Source of the DNA: Halobaculum marinum
GTDB lineage: Archaea; Halobacteriota; Halobacteria; Halobacteriales; Haloferacaceae
Assembly (NCBI RefSeq): GCF_029338555.1
Contig: NZ_CP119989.1
Location: 744,001-808,000, forward strand
Length of the DNA stretch: 64,000 nucleotides
Direction of reading: 5' to 3'
Below the pieces are notes generated by a model. The model was given only the letters and a program-made list of their open reading frames with translations. It did not search any database and was not told the origin of the DNA. Of the stretch, positions 8,020 through 17,051 are shown piece by piece. The translations under genes were made by a program, and so were the position numbers. Each line of letters begins with the position of its first letter. Positions within the stretch are counted from its first letter, which is position 1.

Positions 8020-9363
8020 ATGAGAACACGCGCGGTCGAGTTGGTCCTCGTCGGCGTCCTCCTGTTCGGACTCACGGTCGCCGGGAGCGCGCTCGTGGCG
8101 CCGGACCGCTCGACGCCCGCCGCCACCGACGGCACCCAGCGGACGACGCTCGTCGGGTCACAGGGCGGCGGTCCGGGGTGGCACCAGTACGGGAGCGTCT
8201 ACCTCCTGAATGGCTCCGAGGAGGAGTGGCGCGAGGCCTCCGCCGACAGCTACTTCGACGTCCAACGGCTCCCCGACGGTCGCGTGCTCGCGGGGTTCAT
8301 GGACGGCGGGTACACCGAGTGCGGCCCCTACGACTCGCCGTGTGCCTACACCGGCTTCCGGATCATCGACCCGGACGCCGACGGCGGGCCGACGGTCGTC
8401 GAGGAGTACGGCTTCCCCGTGCGAACGGAGTCGAACAGCGAGATCCACGACGCCGAACCGCTCCCCGACGGCGGGTTCGCCATGACCGACATGGACCACG
8501 AGCGGATCCTGATCGTCGAGGACGGCGCGGTGACGTGGACGTGGAACGCCTCCACGTTGTACGACGCTCCGGAGGATCCCACCCGCACCGACTGGCTCCA
8601 CATCAACGACATCGACCGGATCGGTGAGGACCGGTTCCTCGTGTCCGTGCGCAACGCGAACCAACTGGTGATCGTCGAGCGCACGGACGACGGCGGCAGC
8701 GAAGTCGTCGAGATCATCAACGAGGACGCCGAGGGCTCGTCGGACGCCTCCTGCACGAGCGGGGGCCAACTGCGCGACACCGACGGCGACGGCGACGTGC
8801 GCTGTGGCGACCCGGCGATCCTCGACCACCAGCACAACCCGCAGTGGCTCGGCGACGGCGCGGTGCTCGTGGCCGACTCCGACAACGACCGCGTCGTCGA
8901 ACTCCACCGGAACGCCTCCGGCGACTGGGAGATCGTGTGGGTCGTCTCGGCGGTCGACGGCCGATCGCTGCACTGGCCGCGCGACGCCGACCGACTGGAG
9001 AACGGCCACACGCTGATCACTGACACGCTGAACAAGCGGGTCGTCGAGATCGACGAGAACGGCAGCACCGTCTGGACGTACCCGACCGAGCGGATCCCGT
9101 ACGAAGCCGACCGCGTCCCCCGCGAGTTCCAGGGGACCGAACGCGACCTCCCGCTGGCGACGAGCGACGGCGTGGCCAGCAATCCCGAGACGGCGGGCGA
9201 GTCGGGCGTCCCCGTCCTGTCGACGCTGGTCGTCGGTGTGCGCGCGGTCGCCCCGTGGGCGCCCGTCTGGTTCAGCGAGACGCAGGTGGCGCTGACGCTC
9301 GTCTCGCTCGCGCTCGTGTTCGCCGGCGGGGCGGTGTCGCTTCGCAACCGACTCGGGGTCTGA
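8020..9363 (+). CDS. Membrane-anchored arylsulfotransferase (ASST)-like beta-propeller protein
   Basis: 447 residues from the ATG at 8020. An N-terminal hydrophobic helix (about 6-26) and a C-terminal one (about 422-440) flank an exported domain built of repeated propeller blades with phrases such as VQRLPDGRVLAGFMDGG, AEPLPDGGFAMTDMDHERI, WLGDGAVLVADSDNDRVVEL and DRLENGHTLITDTLNKRVVEI. This pattern is that of the haloarchaeal arylsulfotransferase family, related to periplasmic aryl-sulfate sulfotransferases. Whether it transfers sulfate is not shown; no catalytic histidine can be assigned with certainty. A 32-codon upstream extension of the frame is rejected because MRTRAVELV gives a clean signal anchor. 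Confidence 0.75.
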   Translation: MRTRAVELVLVGVLLFGLTVAGSALVAPDRSTPAATDGTQRTTLVGSQGGGPGWHQYGSVYLLNGSEEEWREASADSYFDVQRLPDGRVLAGFMDGGYTECGPYDSPCAYTGFRIIDPDADGGPTVVEEYGFPVRTESNSEIHDAEPLPDGGFAMTDMDHERILIVEDGAVTWTWNASTLYDAPEDPTRTDWLHINDIDRIGEDRFLVSVRNANQLVIVERTDDGGSEVVEIINEDAEGSSDASCTSGGQLRDTDGDGDVRCGDPAILDHQHNPQWLGDGAVLVADSDNDRVVELHRNASGDWEIVWVVSAVDGRSLHWPRDADRLENGHTLITDTLNKRVVEIDENGSTVWTYPTERIPYEADRVPREFQGTERDLPLATSDGVASNPETAGESGVPVLSTLVVGVRAVAPWAPVWFSETQVALTLVSLALVFAGGAVSLRNRLGV

Positions 9364-9413
9364 CCGGTCGCGGCTTCTCGTAGGGTTTTCCCGACGGCGA
9401 CCGAGCGGCGGGT

Positions 9414-9986
9414 ATGGACGACGACGAGGACACCATCGACGCCGACGATTCGCTCGCGTGGGAGACGCTCGACACCGACCTCGACTACTCGTGTCCGGGG
9501 TTCGACGTGCGCCGCGACGACGTGCGCCTCCCGGACGGCACCGAGACCGACTTCCACTACGTCGACGAACCGCCCGCGGTCGTCGTGTTGCCGTTCACGC
9601 CCGAGGGCGACGTAGTGTTGATCGAGGAGTGGCGACAGGCGGTCGGTCGAGTCAACCGCGGACTCCCGGCGGGCACCGTCGAAGACGACGACACCGACCT
9701 CGCGACCGCCGCCCGTCGGGAACTCCGCGAGGAGACCGGCCACGAGGCCGAGACGGTCGAGCACCTCCACACGAGCGAACCGGCGAACGGCTTCGCCAAC
9801 TCCGTCCACCACTACTTCCTCGCCCACGGCTGTGAGCCGGCGGCCGACCAAGACCTCGACTTCAACGAGAGCATCCGCCCGGTGACCGCCGACTACGACA
9901 CCGTCCGCGAGGCGGTCGCCGCCGGCGACGTGCGCGACGGGCGGGCCGTGCAGGGGATCGCGATGTACGAGTTGCGCCGCGAGTGA
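9414..9986 (+). CDS. Nudix hydrolase, ADP-ribose pyrophosphatase-like
   Basis: 190-residue Nudix protein probably hydrolysing a nucleoside diphosphate linked to X, such as ADP-ribose. The core is PAVVVLPFTPEGDVVLIEEW followed by a Nudix box around 82-106. Its second half, RELREETGHE, is canonical, but the first Glu of the box is replaced by Asp or Thr and the intervening stretch is one residue longer than GX5EX7REUXEEXGU. The metal-binding REXXEE glutamates are intact. An acidic N-terminal extension precedes the domain. It is a monocistronic gene between unrelated neighbours. Confidence 0.85.
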   Translation: MDDDEDTIDADDSLAWETLDTDLDYSCPGFDVRRDDVRLPDGTETDFHYVDEPPAVVVLPFTPEGDVVLIEEWRQAVGRVNRGLPAGTVEDDDTDLATAARRELREETGHEAETVEHLHTSEPANGFANSVHHYFLAHGCEPAADQDLDFNESIRPVTADYDTVREAVAAGDVRDGRAVQGIAMYELRRE

Positions 9987-10110
9987 CGGGGCCGACCCGG
10001 ACCACGCGGGTCACGGCGCGTATCCGCCCGCCGTCGCTGGGGTAGGTCTTTCAGGATGGGGCCCCGACACGACGCATGGTCGAGTTCGGACCCCTCCGTG
10101 GGGGGTCGGT

Positions 10111-10941
10111 ATGATACGCTCCCTCCTTCGACGGCTTCGCGACTGGTACCGCTCGCTCGATCCGCGCGTCCGGGCGCTCGTCGAGGCGGTGGCGCTCGGT
10201 CTCGGCGGGATCGTAGCGGCGCTGTTCGTCGTGTTCGGCGTGTTCATCTCGCTGGGGTTCGCCGGCTACCAGCCGTCTCCGTTGGTGCTCGTCGGCCTGC
10301 AGTTGGTGCTCGTTCAGGGGGTCTCCTTCGGCGGCTTCGCCTCGGTGTACCTGATCCGGCGCGGACGGAACCCGCTGTCGCTGTTCCGGTTCCCGGGTCT
10401 CCGCGACGCCGCAGTCGCCGTCGGTGGCTTCGTCGGGTCGTTCTCGCTGTTGATCGCCGCCAGCTACCTCGTCGCCCAGACGGGCGCGCCGACCGCGGAG
10501 AACTCCGTCGCTCAGATCGGCGCCGAGAACCCCGAGGTGCTCCTCCTGCTCATCCCGGCGGCGTTCATCTTCATCGGCCCGGGCGAGGAGATTCTGTTCC
10601 GCGGGGTCGTCCAGGATCGCCTCCGCGAGGCGTTCTCCGCGTGGGTCGCCATCCCCGTCGCGAGCGTCATCTTCGGCGCGGTCCACTTCGTCGCGCTCAC
10701 CGGCGCGGCACCCGGGCGGATCGTCACCATCGGCATCCTCTCGACGCTGACGCTCGTGTTCGGCGCGGCCTACGAGTACACGGACAACCTCGTCGTCCCG
10801 GCGTTCATCCACGGCGCCTACGACGCCGTGCTGTTCGCCGGCTTGTACGTCGTCGTCGTGTACGGTCCCGAGGCACAGTCGCCTGGTGAGGCCGCGAGCA
10901 TGGCGGTCGCCGACCTGCTCGCGGTCCTCCCGCTCGTGTGA
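10111..10941 (+). CDS. CPBP family intramembrane metalloprotease (CAAX/Abi type)
   Basis: 276-residue polytopic membrane protein with about seven or eight hydrophobic segments. The family motifs are present: GEEILFRG with Glu159, Glu160 and Arg164, the second-motif histidine in FGAVHF (His192), and FIHGAYDA (His234). These residues form the glutamate/histidine active site of type II CAAX prenyl-endopeptidase and bacteriocin-processing enzymes. Haloarchaea carry many paralogues and substrates are mostly unknown. A cytoplasmic Arg-rich N-terminus precedes helix 1. Confidence 0.88.
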   Translation: MIRSLLRRLRDWYRSLDPRVRALVEAVALGLGGIVAALFVVFGVFISLGFAGYQPSPLVLVGLQLVLVQGVSFGGFASVYLIRRGRNPLSLFRFPGLRDAAVAVGGFVGSFSLLIAASYLVAQTGAPTAENSVAQIGAENPEVLLLLIPAAFIFIGPGEEILFRGVVQDRLREAFSAWVAIPVASVIFGAVHFVALTGAAPGRIVTIGILSTLTLVFGAAYEYTDNLVVPAFIHGAYDAVLFAGLYVVVVYGPEAQSPGEAASMAVADLLAVLPLV

Positions 10942-11176
10942 GCGGGCGGTCCGCGGCGAATCCTTTTGGCGGAAGCCGGGGCCACCCCGTCGTGCCGTGG
11001 ACTCGTCCGCCGCGGGGCGTGCCGCGACGCGACGACACGCCCGCTCCGCGCGACTCGGTCGGTGCGATGACACCGCCCGGCGCCGACTCGCGTGTCGTCC
11101 GTTCGCCACCCACCAGCCGTGAGGCTCGCCGGCCCGGAGCGACACCCTTACTCGCGTCCCCGGGAACCTCGCCACA

Positions 11177-12712
11177 ATGCGCGAGCACTTCGAGATCCGG
11201 GACCACGACGCCGCCGGCCGCATCGGGGAGTTGACCGTCCCCCGTGCGGGCGTCACCGTCGAGACTCCCGCTCTCCTCCCGGTGATCAACCCCAACATCG
11301 AGACGATCGACCCGGGCCGACTCCGGTCGGAGTTCGGCGCGGACATGCTGATCACCAACTCCTACATCATCCGCACGACCGACGACGTGCGCGAGCAGGC
11401 GCTCGAAGAGGGGCTCCACGAGATGCTCGGCTTCGACGGCGCGATCATGACCGACTCGGGGAGCTTCCAGTTGGCCGAGTACGGCGAGATCGACACCACG
11501 ACGACGGAGATCCTGGAGTTCCAGCGCGACATCGGGAGCGACGTGGGCACGCCGGTCGATATCCCGACGCCGCCGGACGTCAGCCGCGAGCAGGCCGAGT
11601 CCGACCTGGAGGTCACCCGCCAGGCGCTCGCCGACGCCGAGGCCGTCGACACCGGCGACATGCTCGTCAACGCGCCTGTCCAGGGGAGCACCTACCCCGA
11701 CCTGCGCGAACAGGCGGGCCGCGAGGCCGCCGCGACGGATCTGGACGTGTTCCCCGTCGGCGCGGTCGTGCCGATGATGAACAGCTACCGCTACGACGAC
11801 ATGGTCGACGCCGTCGCCGCCGCCAAGCGCGGCCTCGCCGAGGACTGCCCGGTCCACCTGTTCGGTGCGGGCCACCCGATGATGTTCGCGCTGGCGGTCG
11901 CGCTCGGCTGTGACCTGTTCGACTCCGCTGCGTACGCGCTGATGGCGCGCGACGGGCGCTACCTCACGGTGTCCGGCACGGAGCAACTGGAGGATCTGGA
12001 CTACCTCCCCTGCTCGTGCCCCATCTGCCACACGCACACGCCCGACGAATTGCGTGCCGCGCAGGGGGACGAGCAGGAGTCACTACTCGCCGAGCACAAC
12101 CTCCACGTCACCTTCGAGGAGTTGCGCCGCGTGAAACAGGCGATCCGCGACGGCGACCTGCTCGAACTCGTCGAGAAGCGCGCCCGCGGCCACCCCGCGA
12201 TGGCCGACGGCTACCGCGCCCTCCTCGAGCACGCCGACCAACTGGAGCGCATCGACAGCGCCTCCAAGGGGACGTTCTTCTCCGTCTCCCACGAGTCCGC
12301 TCGTCGGCCCGAGGTGCGCCGCCACCACGAGCGTCTCCCGCGACTGTCGGTGCCCGACCGCCTGCTGTGCACGGAGTACGGCACGCCCTCGGACCACGAC
12401 TACGACGAGGTGTGGCGCGTCGTCCCGCCCTTCGGCCCGTTCCCCCGCGCGCTCTCGGAGACGTACCCCCTGACCGCCGAGGTGCCCGACCGCACCGACG
12501 CCGCCGCCGAACGCGCCGCCGCCGAGGGGATCCGGGCGCTGGTCGAGGCGAACCCGGAGGCGGACGTGACGCTCGCACACGACGGGTGGGGCGCCGACGC
12601 GCTGGCGGTCGTTCCAGAGTCGGTGACGCTGGAGAATCTGGCCGCCGGCGGCCACCGCGACCGCGGTACCGGGAGTGACGACGCCGCGGACGACGGAAGC
12701 GAAAGCGAATAA
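11177..12712 (+). CDS. tgtA: Archaeal tRNA-guanine(15) transglycosylase TgtA
   Basis: First dedicated enzyme of archaeosine synthesis: it swaps guanine 15 in the D-loop of tRNA for preQ0. 511 residues. The TIM-barrel catalytic domain contains [10 protein letters not shown] and VDIPTPPD, and the zinc site is C279-x-C281-x2-C284 with a downstream histidine. The C-terminal half follows the haloarchaeal TgtA pattern. arcS starts 24 bases after its stop, so the two probably form one operon acting in sequence on the same base. The radical-SAM partner RaSEA lies at 32.6-33.7 kb. Confidence 0.96.
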   Translation: MREHFEIRDHDAAGRIGELTVPRAGVTVETPALLPVINPNIETIDPGRLRSEFGADMLITNSYIIRTTDDVREQALEEGLHEMLGFDGAIMTDSGSFQLAEYGEIDTTTTEILEFQRDIGSDVGTPVDIPTPPDVSREQAESDLEVTRQALADAEAVDTGDMLVNAPVQGSTYPDLREQAGREAAATDLDVFPVGAVVPMMNSYRYDDMVDAVAAAKRGLAEDCPVHLFGAGHPMMFALAVALGCDLFDSAAYALMARDGRYLTVSGTEQLEDLDYLPCSCPICHTHTPDELRAAQGDEQESLLAEHNLHVTFEELRRVKQAIRDGDLLELVEKRARGHPAMADGYRALLEHADQLERIDSASKGTFFSVSHESARRPEVRRHHERLPRLSVPDRLLCTEYGTPSDHDYDEVWRVVPPFGPFPRALSETYPLTAEVPDRTDAAAERAAAEGIRALVEANPEADVTLAHDGWGADALAVVPESVTLENLAAGGHRDRGTGSDDAADDGSESE

Positions 12713-12736
12713 CGCCCGGACCGCACATCCCGCGGT

Positions 12737-14503
12737 ATGACCGACTACTTCGAGGTCCACGAGCGGGACGGCGCCGCCCGACTCGGGGAACTGCGCCTCG
12801 ATTCGCCGCTGACGACGCCGGCACTCGCGGACGACGTGGTGCGCGATGCCGGGTCGCTGTGGAACGCGGAGCGCGACGCGCCCGACGGCGACGACGCGGT
12901 GCTCACGATCCTCCCACACCGCGCGTACCCCGCCGGCACGCGCGAGGAGGTCGTCGACGCCTTCGCCGCCGAGTACCCCGACATCGGCGGCCCGAGCGCC
13001 GCCGTGATCCCGAGCGACGCGCCCGACGTGGGCGGCGCCGCCGACGCGCCAGTCGACGCGTTCGTGCTCTCGGACGCGCAGGGCGTCGTCGGCCACGCGG
13101 CCGCCTTCGCTGAGGCCGTCGTCGACGTGCGCGAGACGGTGCCCGCCGACACCGCGCTGTACCTCTCTGGCGTCGCCACGCCGCTGAACGTCGCGACGCT
13201 CGTGTACGCCGGCGTCGACCTCGTCGACGCGAAGCGGGCGCGGGTGAAGGGGAGCCAGGGCAAGTACCTCACCGACGAGGGCGAGCGCTTCCTGGAGGAC
13301 CTGGACGAACTCCCGTGTTCGTGCCCGGCGTGTCAGGTGCCCCGCGAGGAGTTCGACCACGCTGCCTGCGAGGAACACAACGTCAACGCGCTGGAGGCCG
13401 AACTGCGCCGCGTCCGTCGCCGTATCCGCGAGGGTCGCCTCCGCGACTACGTCGAGGGGCAGGCCCGCCACGAGCAGTGGCTCACCGCTGCGTTCCGCGA
13501 GTTGGACCAGCAGTACGGCTACGTCGAGGAGCGCGCGCCCGTCGCCCGCAACAACGAGTTGTCGGCGGCGACGAGCGACACCATCCGTCGCCCGGAGATC
13601 CAGCGGTTCGCCGAGCGCGTCACCGACCGCTACGTCAACCGCTTCCGCAACCCGCTCGTCCTCGTGCCCTGCTCGGCGCGCAAGCCGTACTCCGAGAGCC
13701 AGAGCCACGGCCAGTTCCACGACGCGATCCAGTTCCGCGCGCACCTCGCGTCGATGACTTCGCCCATCGGCGTCGTCCCGCAGGAACTCGAACTCACCTA
13801 CCCCGCCCAGCACTACGACACCGTGGTGACGGGCCGGTGGTCCGAAGACGAGAAGCAGTTCGTCGCCGAGGTACTGAAGCGCTACCTCCAGCGCAACGAG
13901 TACCCACGCGTGATCGCACACGTCCCGGAGGACGGCTACCGCGACATCTGCGAACGCGTCGAGGAGCAGGTCGACGTGCCGTTCGAGTACACCGTCGAGG
14001 ACCACCCGACGACGACCGAGTCCATCGGGAACCTCATGTCGACGCTCGACGGCGAGTTGAAGTACACGAAGCGGGAGCGCGAGCACAACACCGTCCGCGC
14101 CCTCGCCGACTACATGCTCGGCGACGGCGCCGGCGACGACCTGTTCGACGAGTTGAACACGCGCTCGCGGTACCCGAAGCTCCAGGTGCGCGACGACGAC
14201 GAGGAGTTGCTCGCGACGATGGTGCCCACCTACGGCGCGCTGGCGTTCACGCTCGCAGGCGCCCACCAGTGGGTCGACAGCGACGCGCCGACGAAGACCG
14301 TCGAAATCGACGCGTTCGTCCCGCAGGGCAGCGTGCTCGCACCGGGCGTCGTCGACGCGGACGACGACATCCGCGTCGGCGACGAGGTCGTCGTCGAGGG
14401 ACCGAAGGCGTTCGCCGTGGGCCGTGCGGAGATGCACGGCGCGGAGATGCGCTCGTCGACGCGCGGCATCGCCGTCGACGTGCGCCACAGCGAGGAGCGG
14501 TAG
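12737..14503 (+). CDS. arcS: Archaeosine synthase subunit alpha ArcS
   Basis: Acts on preQ0-15 tRNA made by TgtA to form archaeosine; in many archaea it attaches lysine, and the radical-SAM enzyme RaSEA then releases archaeosine. 588 residues. The N-terminal TGT-like domain lacks the full transglycosylase site but keeps a zinc-type CSCPAC at 194-199. The diagnostic ArcS core motif PCSARKPYSESQSHGQF is at about 311-327, and a PUA RNA-binding domain ends the protein (about 510-588). It lies 24 bases downstream of tgtA. Confidence 0.96.
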   Translation: MTDYFEVHERDGAARLGELRLDSPLTTPALADDVVRDAGSLWNAERDAPDGDDAVLTILPHRAYPAGTREEVVDAFAAEYPDIGGPSAAVIPSDAPDVGGAADAPVDAFVLSDAQGVVGHAAAFAEAVVDVRETVPADTALYLSGVATPLNVATLVYAGVDLVDAKRARVKGSQGKYLTDEGERFLEDLDELPCSCPACQVPREEFDHAACEEHNVNALEAELRRVRRRIREGRLRDYVEGQARHEQWLTAAFRELDQQYGYVEERAPVARNNELSAATSDTIRRPEIQRFAERVTDRYVNRFRNPLVLVPCSARKPYSESQSHGQFHDAIQFRAHLASMTSPIGVVPQELELTYPAQHYDTVVTGRWSEDEKQFVAEVLKRYLQRNEYPRVIAHVPEDGYRDICERVEEQVDVPFEYTVEDHPTTTESIGNLMSTLDGELKYTKREREHNTVRALADYMLGDGAGDDLFDELNTRSRYPKLQVRDDDEELLATMVPTYGALAFTLAGAHQWVDSDAPTKTVEIDAFVPQGSVLAPGVVDADDDIRVGDEVVVEGPKAFAVGRAEMHGAEMRSSTRGIAVDVRHSEER

Positions 14504-14526
14504 CCGGTGAGGAGTCCGAAGCCGCG

Positions 14527-16893
14527 TTAGTCGTTTTGAGCCGGACGCCCCCCGTCGGTGGCCGCGGGGGCACTGGACGGACCGTCGGCATCAGCACCGC
14601 TCGTGACGGGAGAGTCTCCCCGAGCGCTGGCGCCGCCAGCAACGTCGACGTCGAACTCGGCAGTTAGCGACCGGAGGTCGGTGGCGCGGTCGGAGAGTCG
14701 CTCCACCTCGCTGGTCACCTGACTGAGCGACGCCGTCTGTTCTTCGGCGGCAGCAGAGACCGTCTGCGCCTCGACGGCCGTCTCCTCGCTGACCGCGGCG
14801 ACCTCGTCGGCCATCGTCACGACCTCCTCCGCGGTGGTGGCTTGATCGCTCGTCGCCTCCGAGATGGACTGGACGCCGTCGTTGGCGCGCTCGACCGCCG
14901 CGATGACGTCGTCGAGCGCCCCCAGGCCGGACTCTATCGTCTCGGTGCCGTCGTCGACGCGCTCGCGCATCGACGACATGTCCTCGGCGACGTCGTCGGT
15001 CGACGCTTGGACCTGTTCGACGAGGTCGTCGATCCGACCGGTCGCCTCGCGCGTCTCGGTCGCGAGTTGCTTCACCTCGTTGGCGACGACGGCGAACCCG
15101 TCGCCCTCGGCCCCGGCGCGGGCGGCCTCGATCGAGGCGTTGAGCGCGAGCGTGTTCGTCTGCTCGGCGATGCCGTCGATCAGGGTGACGATCTCTCCGA
15201 TCTCGTCGACCTCGTCGCTCAACCCGCGCACGAGCGTCGCCGTCTCCTTGGTCGCCTCCTGGATCGACTCCATCTCGTCGACCGCCTCGTCGGCGAGTGC
15301 TCCGCCTTCTTCGCCTATCGTCACCGCCTCGGTCGACTGCTGGGCGACGTCCTCGGCGGTCGCCGCGACCTCCTCGACGGCGGCGGACAGGTCGCCCATC
15401 TCCCCGTTCAACCCGGAGATCTGTTCTGTCTGCTCGGTCGTACCCGCGGTGATCTCCTCGGTCGAACTCGCGACCTCCGCCGCCGCCCGCTCGGTCTCTT
15501 CGACGCCCGCGGCAGCGTCCTCGCTCACGGTCGCGACTTCCTCAGCGACCTCGGTGACTCGGGCCATCGCAGTCTCGAGGTCGGCGACCATCTCGTTGAA
15601 CCCCTCGGCGATTGTCCGCATCGCGTCGTTGTCGGTGTCGGTCTCCATCCGAGCCGTGAGGTCGCCGTCCGCCGCCGTCTCCATCACGTCGCCGTGCGAT
15701 TCGGCGACCCGCTGCAGTTCGGCAGTCGTCTCCTCCATCTCCGTGATGGCCGCGTCGAGGTCGACGCGCATCTGTGCGATCGACGCACCCAACGTCCCCG
15801 GAACGTCGCGGTCCAGCACCGGCGCGTCGAACTCTTGATTCGCGACCGCATCGGCTTGGGAGGCCGCGAGGTCGACGTAGTCGGTGACCCCAGCGAACGC
15901 GTCTCTGATCTGTCCGATCTCGTCGATCCGGTCGTCGCCGACAACCTGGCTGTCGTCGACCTCACCGGCCGCGAGTGCGTCGGCGCTGTCGCTGAGCTCA
16001 CGGAGTGTGGTCGCGGTCGACCGGCCGAGCGTCAGGCCGATCAGCAGGAAGCCCGCCAGCGCCAGTCCCGCCAGGATCGCGAAGTCGCGCTGGACGGCCT
16101 GCTTCAGTACGTACGCGTTCGCCGCCGGCGCCTGACTGAACACGACCCAGTCGGTTCCCTCGACGGGCGCGTAGCCGGCGACGGTGTCACCAGCGTCGTA
16201 GCCGCCGGAGTCGCCCTCGGTGCCAGCCGCGAGGGCGCCCTCGTCACCGTCGAAGTCGGTGAGCACCGAGTCGGTGTCGGAGGCGAGCACGATCCGTCCC
16301 GAGTCGGCGTCGACGACCGTGGTCTCCCCACCCTCGATCGAGGAGTGGAAGTTCTCCACGAAGGCGTCGGCCTCGACCGTGACGACGACCGCGCGGTCGC
16401 TCTCGGGGACGGCGCTGGCGAACGCGAGCAGTTCGTGCCCGTCTGCCATGTACGGTTCGGACATCACGACCCCGCTCTCGCCGTCGAACGTCAGTTCGAG
16501 GTGGTCGAACACCTGCCCCTCCGCGCTCGCCGTCGTCGACGCTTCGATCTGGTTCGAGGAGGCGTCGACGACGTGGAGCGCGTGAGTCGACTCGGGGAAA
16601 CGCTCGAGTTCGGTGTCGAGATACGGTCCGAGTTCCCCCGCCTCGCTGTGGTAGGGGACTGCTTCGGACAGCAGTCGCGTCACCTGTCGCTGCTCTTCGA
16701 TCCACCCCTCGAGTTCGTTCGCCTCCAGCACGGCGGTCGTCTCGAGTTCGTTGTGCTTCTCGTGGGTCAACTCAGCGGCGACCTGCCCCTGTAGGACGAC
16801 GCCAGCACCGGCGACGACAACGATCGTCGCGAGTGTCAGCGCAGCGAACTTCCGCAGGTAGGTAGCGCGCAGGATATCCGGCACGTACGACAT
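14527..16893 (-). CDS. Methyl-accepting chemotaxis transducer (Cache-HAMP-MA)
   Basis: Transmembrane chemoreceptor of 788 residues. Helix TM1 (about 16-36), an extracytoplasmic Cache-like sensor (about 37-270), TM2 (about 271-290), HAMP (about 291-345) and a second HAMP-like or linker region (about 375-430) are followed by a long coiled-coil signalling domain. The hairpin tip [20 protein letters not shown] (580-599) is the site that contacts CheA/CheW. Glu/Ala-rich helices on both sides hold likely methylation sites. The ligand is unknown. No pentapeptide tether is seen. It is convergent with arcS, 23 bases apart, and has its own TATA box 25-31 bases before the ATG, suggesting a leaderless mRNA. 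Confidence 0.93.
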   Translation of the reverse strand: MSYVPDILRATYLRKFAALTLATIVVVAGAGVVLQGQVAAELTHEKHNELETTAVLEANELEGWIEEQRQVTRLLSEAVPYHSEAGELGPYLDTELERFPESTHALHVVDASSNQIEASTTASAEGQVFDHLELTFDGESGVVMSEPYMADGHELLAFASAVPESDRAVVVTVEADAFVENFHSSIEGGETTVVDADSGRIVLASDTDSVLTDFDGDEGALAAGTEGDSGGYDAGDTVAGYAPVEGTDWVVFSQAPAANAYVLKQAVQRDFAILAGLALAGFLLIGLTLGRSTATTLRELSDSADALAAGEVDDSQVVGDDRIDEIGQIRDAFAGVTDYVDLAASQADAVANQEFDAPVLDRDVPGTLGASIAQMRVDLDAAITEMEETTAELQRVAESHGDVMETAADGDLTARMETDTDNDAMRTIAEGFNEMVADLETAMARVTEVAEEVATVSEDAAAGVEETERAAAEVASSTEEITAGTTEQTEQISGLNGEMGDLSAAVEEVAATAEDVAQQSTEAVTIGEEGGALADEAVDEMESIQEATKETATLVRGLSDEVDEIGEIVTLIDGIAEQTNTLALNASIEAARAGAEGDGFAVVANEVKQLATETREATGRIDDLVEQVQASTDDVAEDMSSMRERVDDGTETIESGLGALDDVIAAVERANDGVQSISEATSDQATTAEEVVTMADEVAAVSEETAVEAQTVSAAAEEQTASLSQVTSEVERLSDRATDLRSLTAEFDVDVAGGASARGDSPVTSGADADGPSSAPAATDGGRPAQND

Positions 16894-16917
16894 TCACCCG
16901 ATTCAAGGAATCTTCTG

Positions 16918-16924
16918 GTATAAA
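16918..16924 (-). promoter_or_regulatory. TATA box of the chemotaxis transducer gene
   Basis: TTTATAC on the minus strand, centred about 28 bases before the ATG at 16893, the expected position for a leaderless archaeal transcript. Confidence 0.65.
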
Positions 16925-17051
16925 GGCCACAATCCGATTATCAGGTGTCGTTCCCAGCCACGGCACGCGAGTCCGTCGATGCCACGGAGGGCTTCCCCCC
17001 GCCGCCGACCGCGAAGCGAACGCATACAACCGTCCCCTCGTACCCACAGGT

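Noticed and set aside
10942-11176. Possible small gene between the CPBP protease and tgtA
   Set aside because: No frame has haloarchaeal acidic composition or a recognisable motif; treated as intergenic.
12083-14488. An 801-codon frame on the minus strand opposite tgtA/arcS
   Set aside because: Arg/Val/His-rich composition typical of shadow frames, and both sense genes are well recognised.
14527-16893. Rhodopsin-coupled transducer (HtrI/HtrII)
   Set aside because: The large extracytoplasmic Cache-like domain and absence of an adjacent rhodopsin gene argue for a ligand-sensing receptor.
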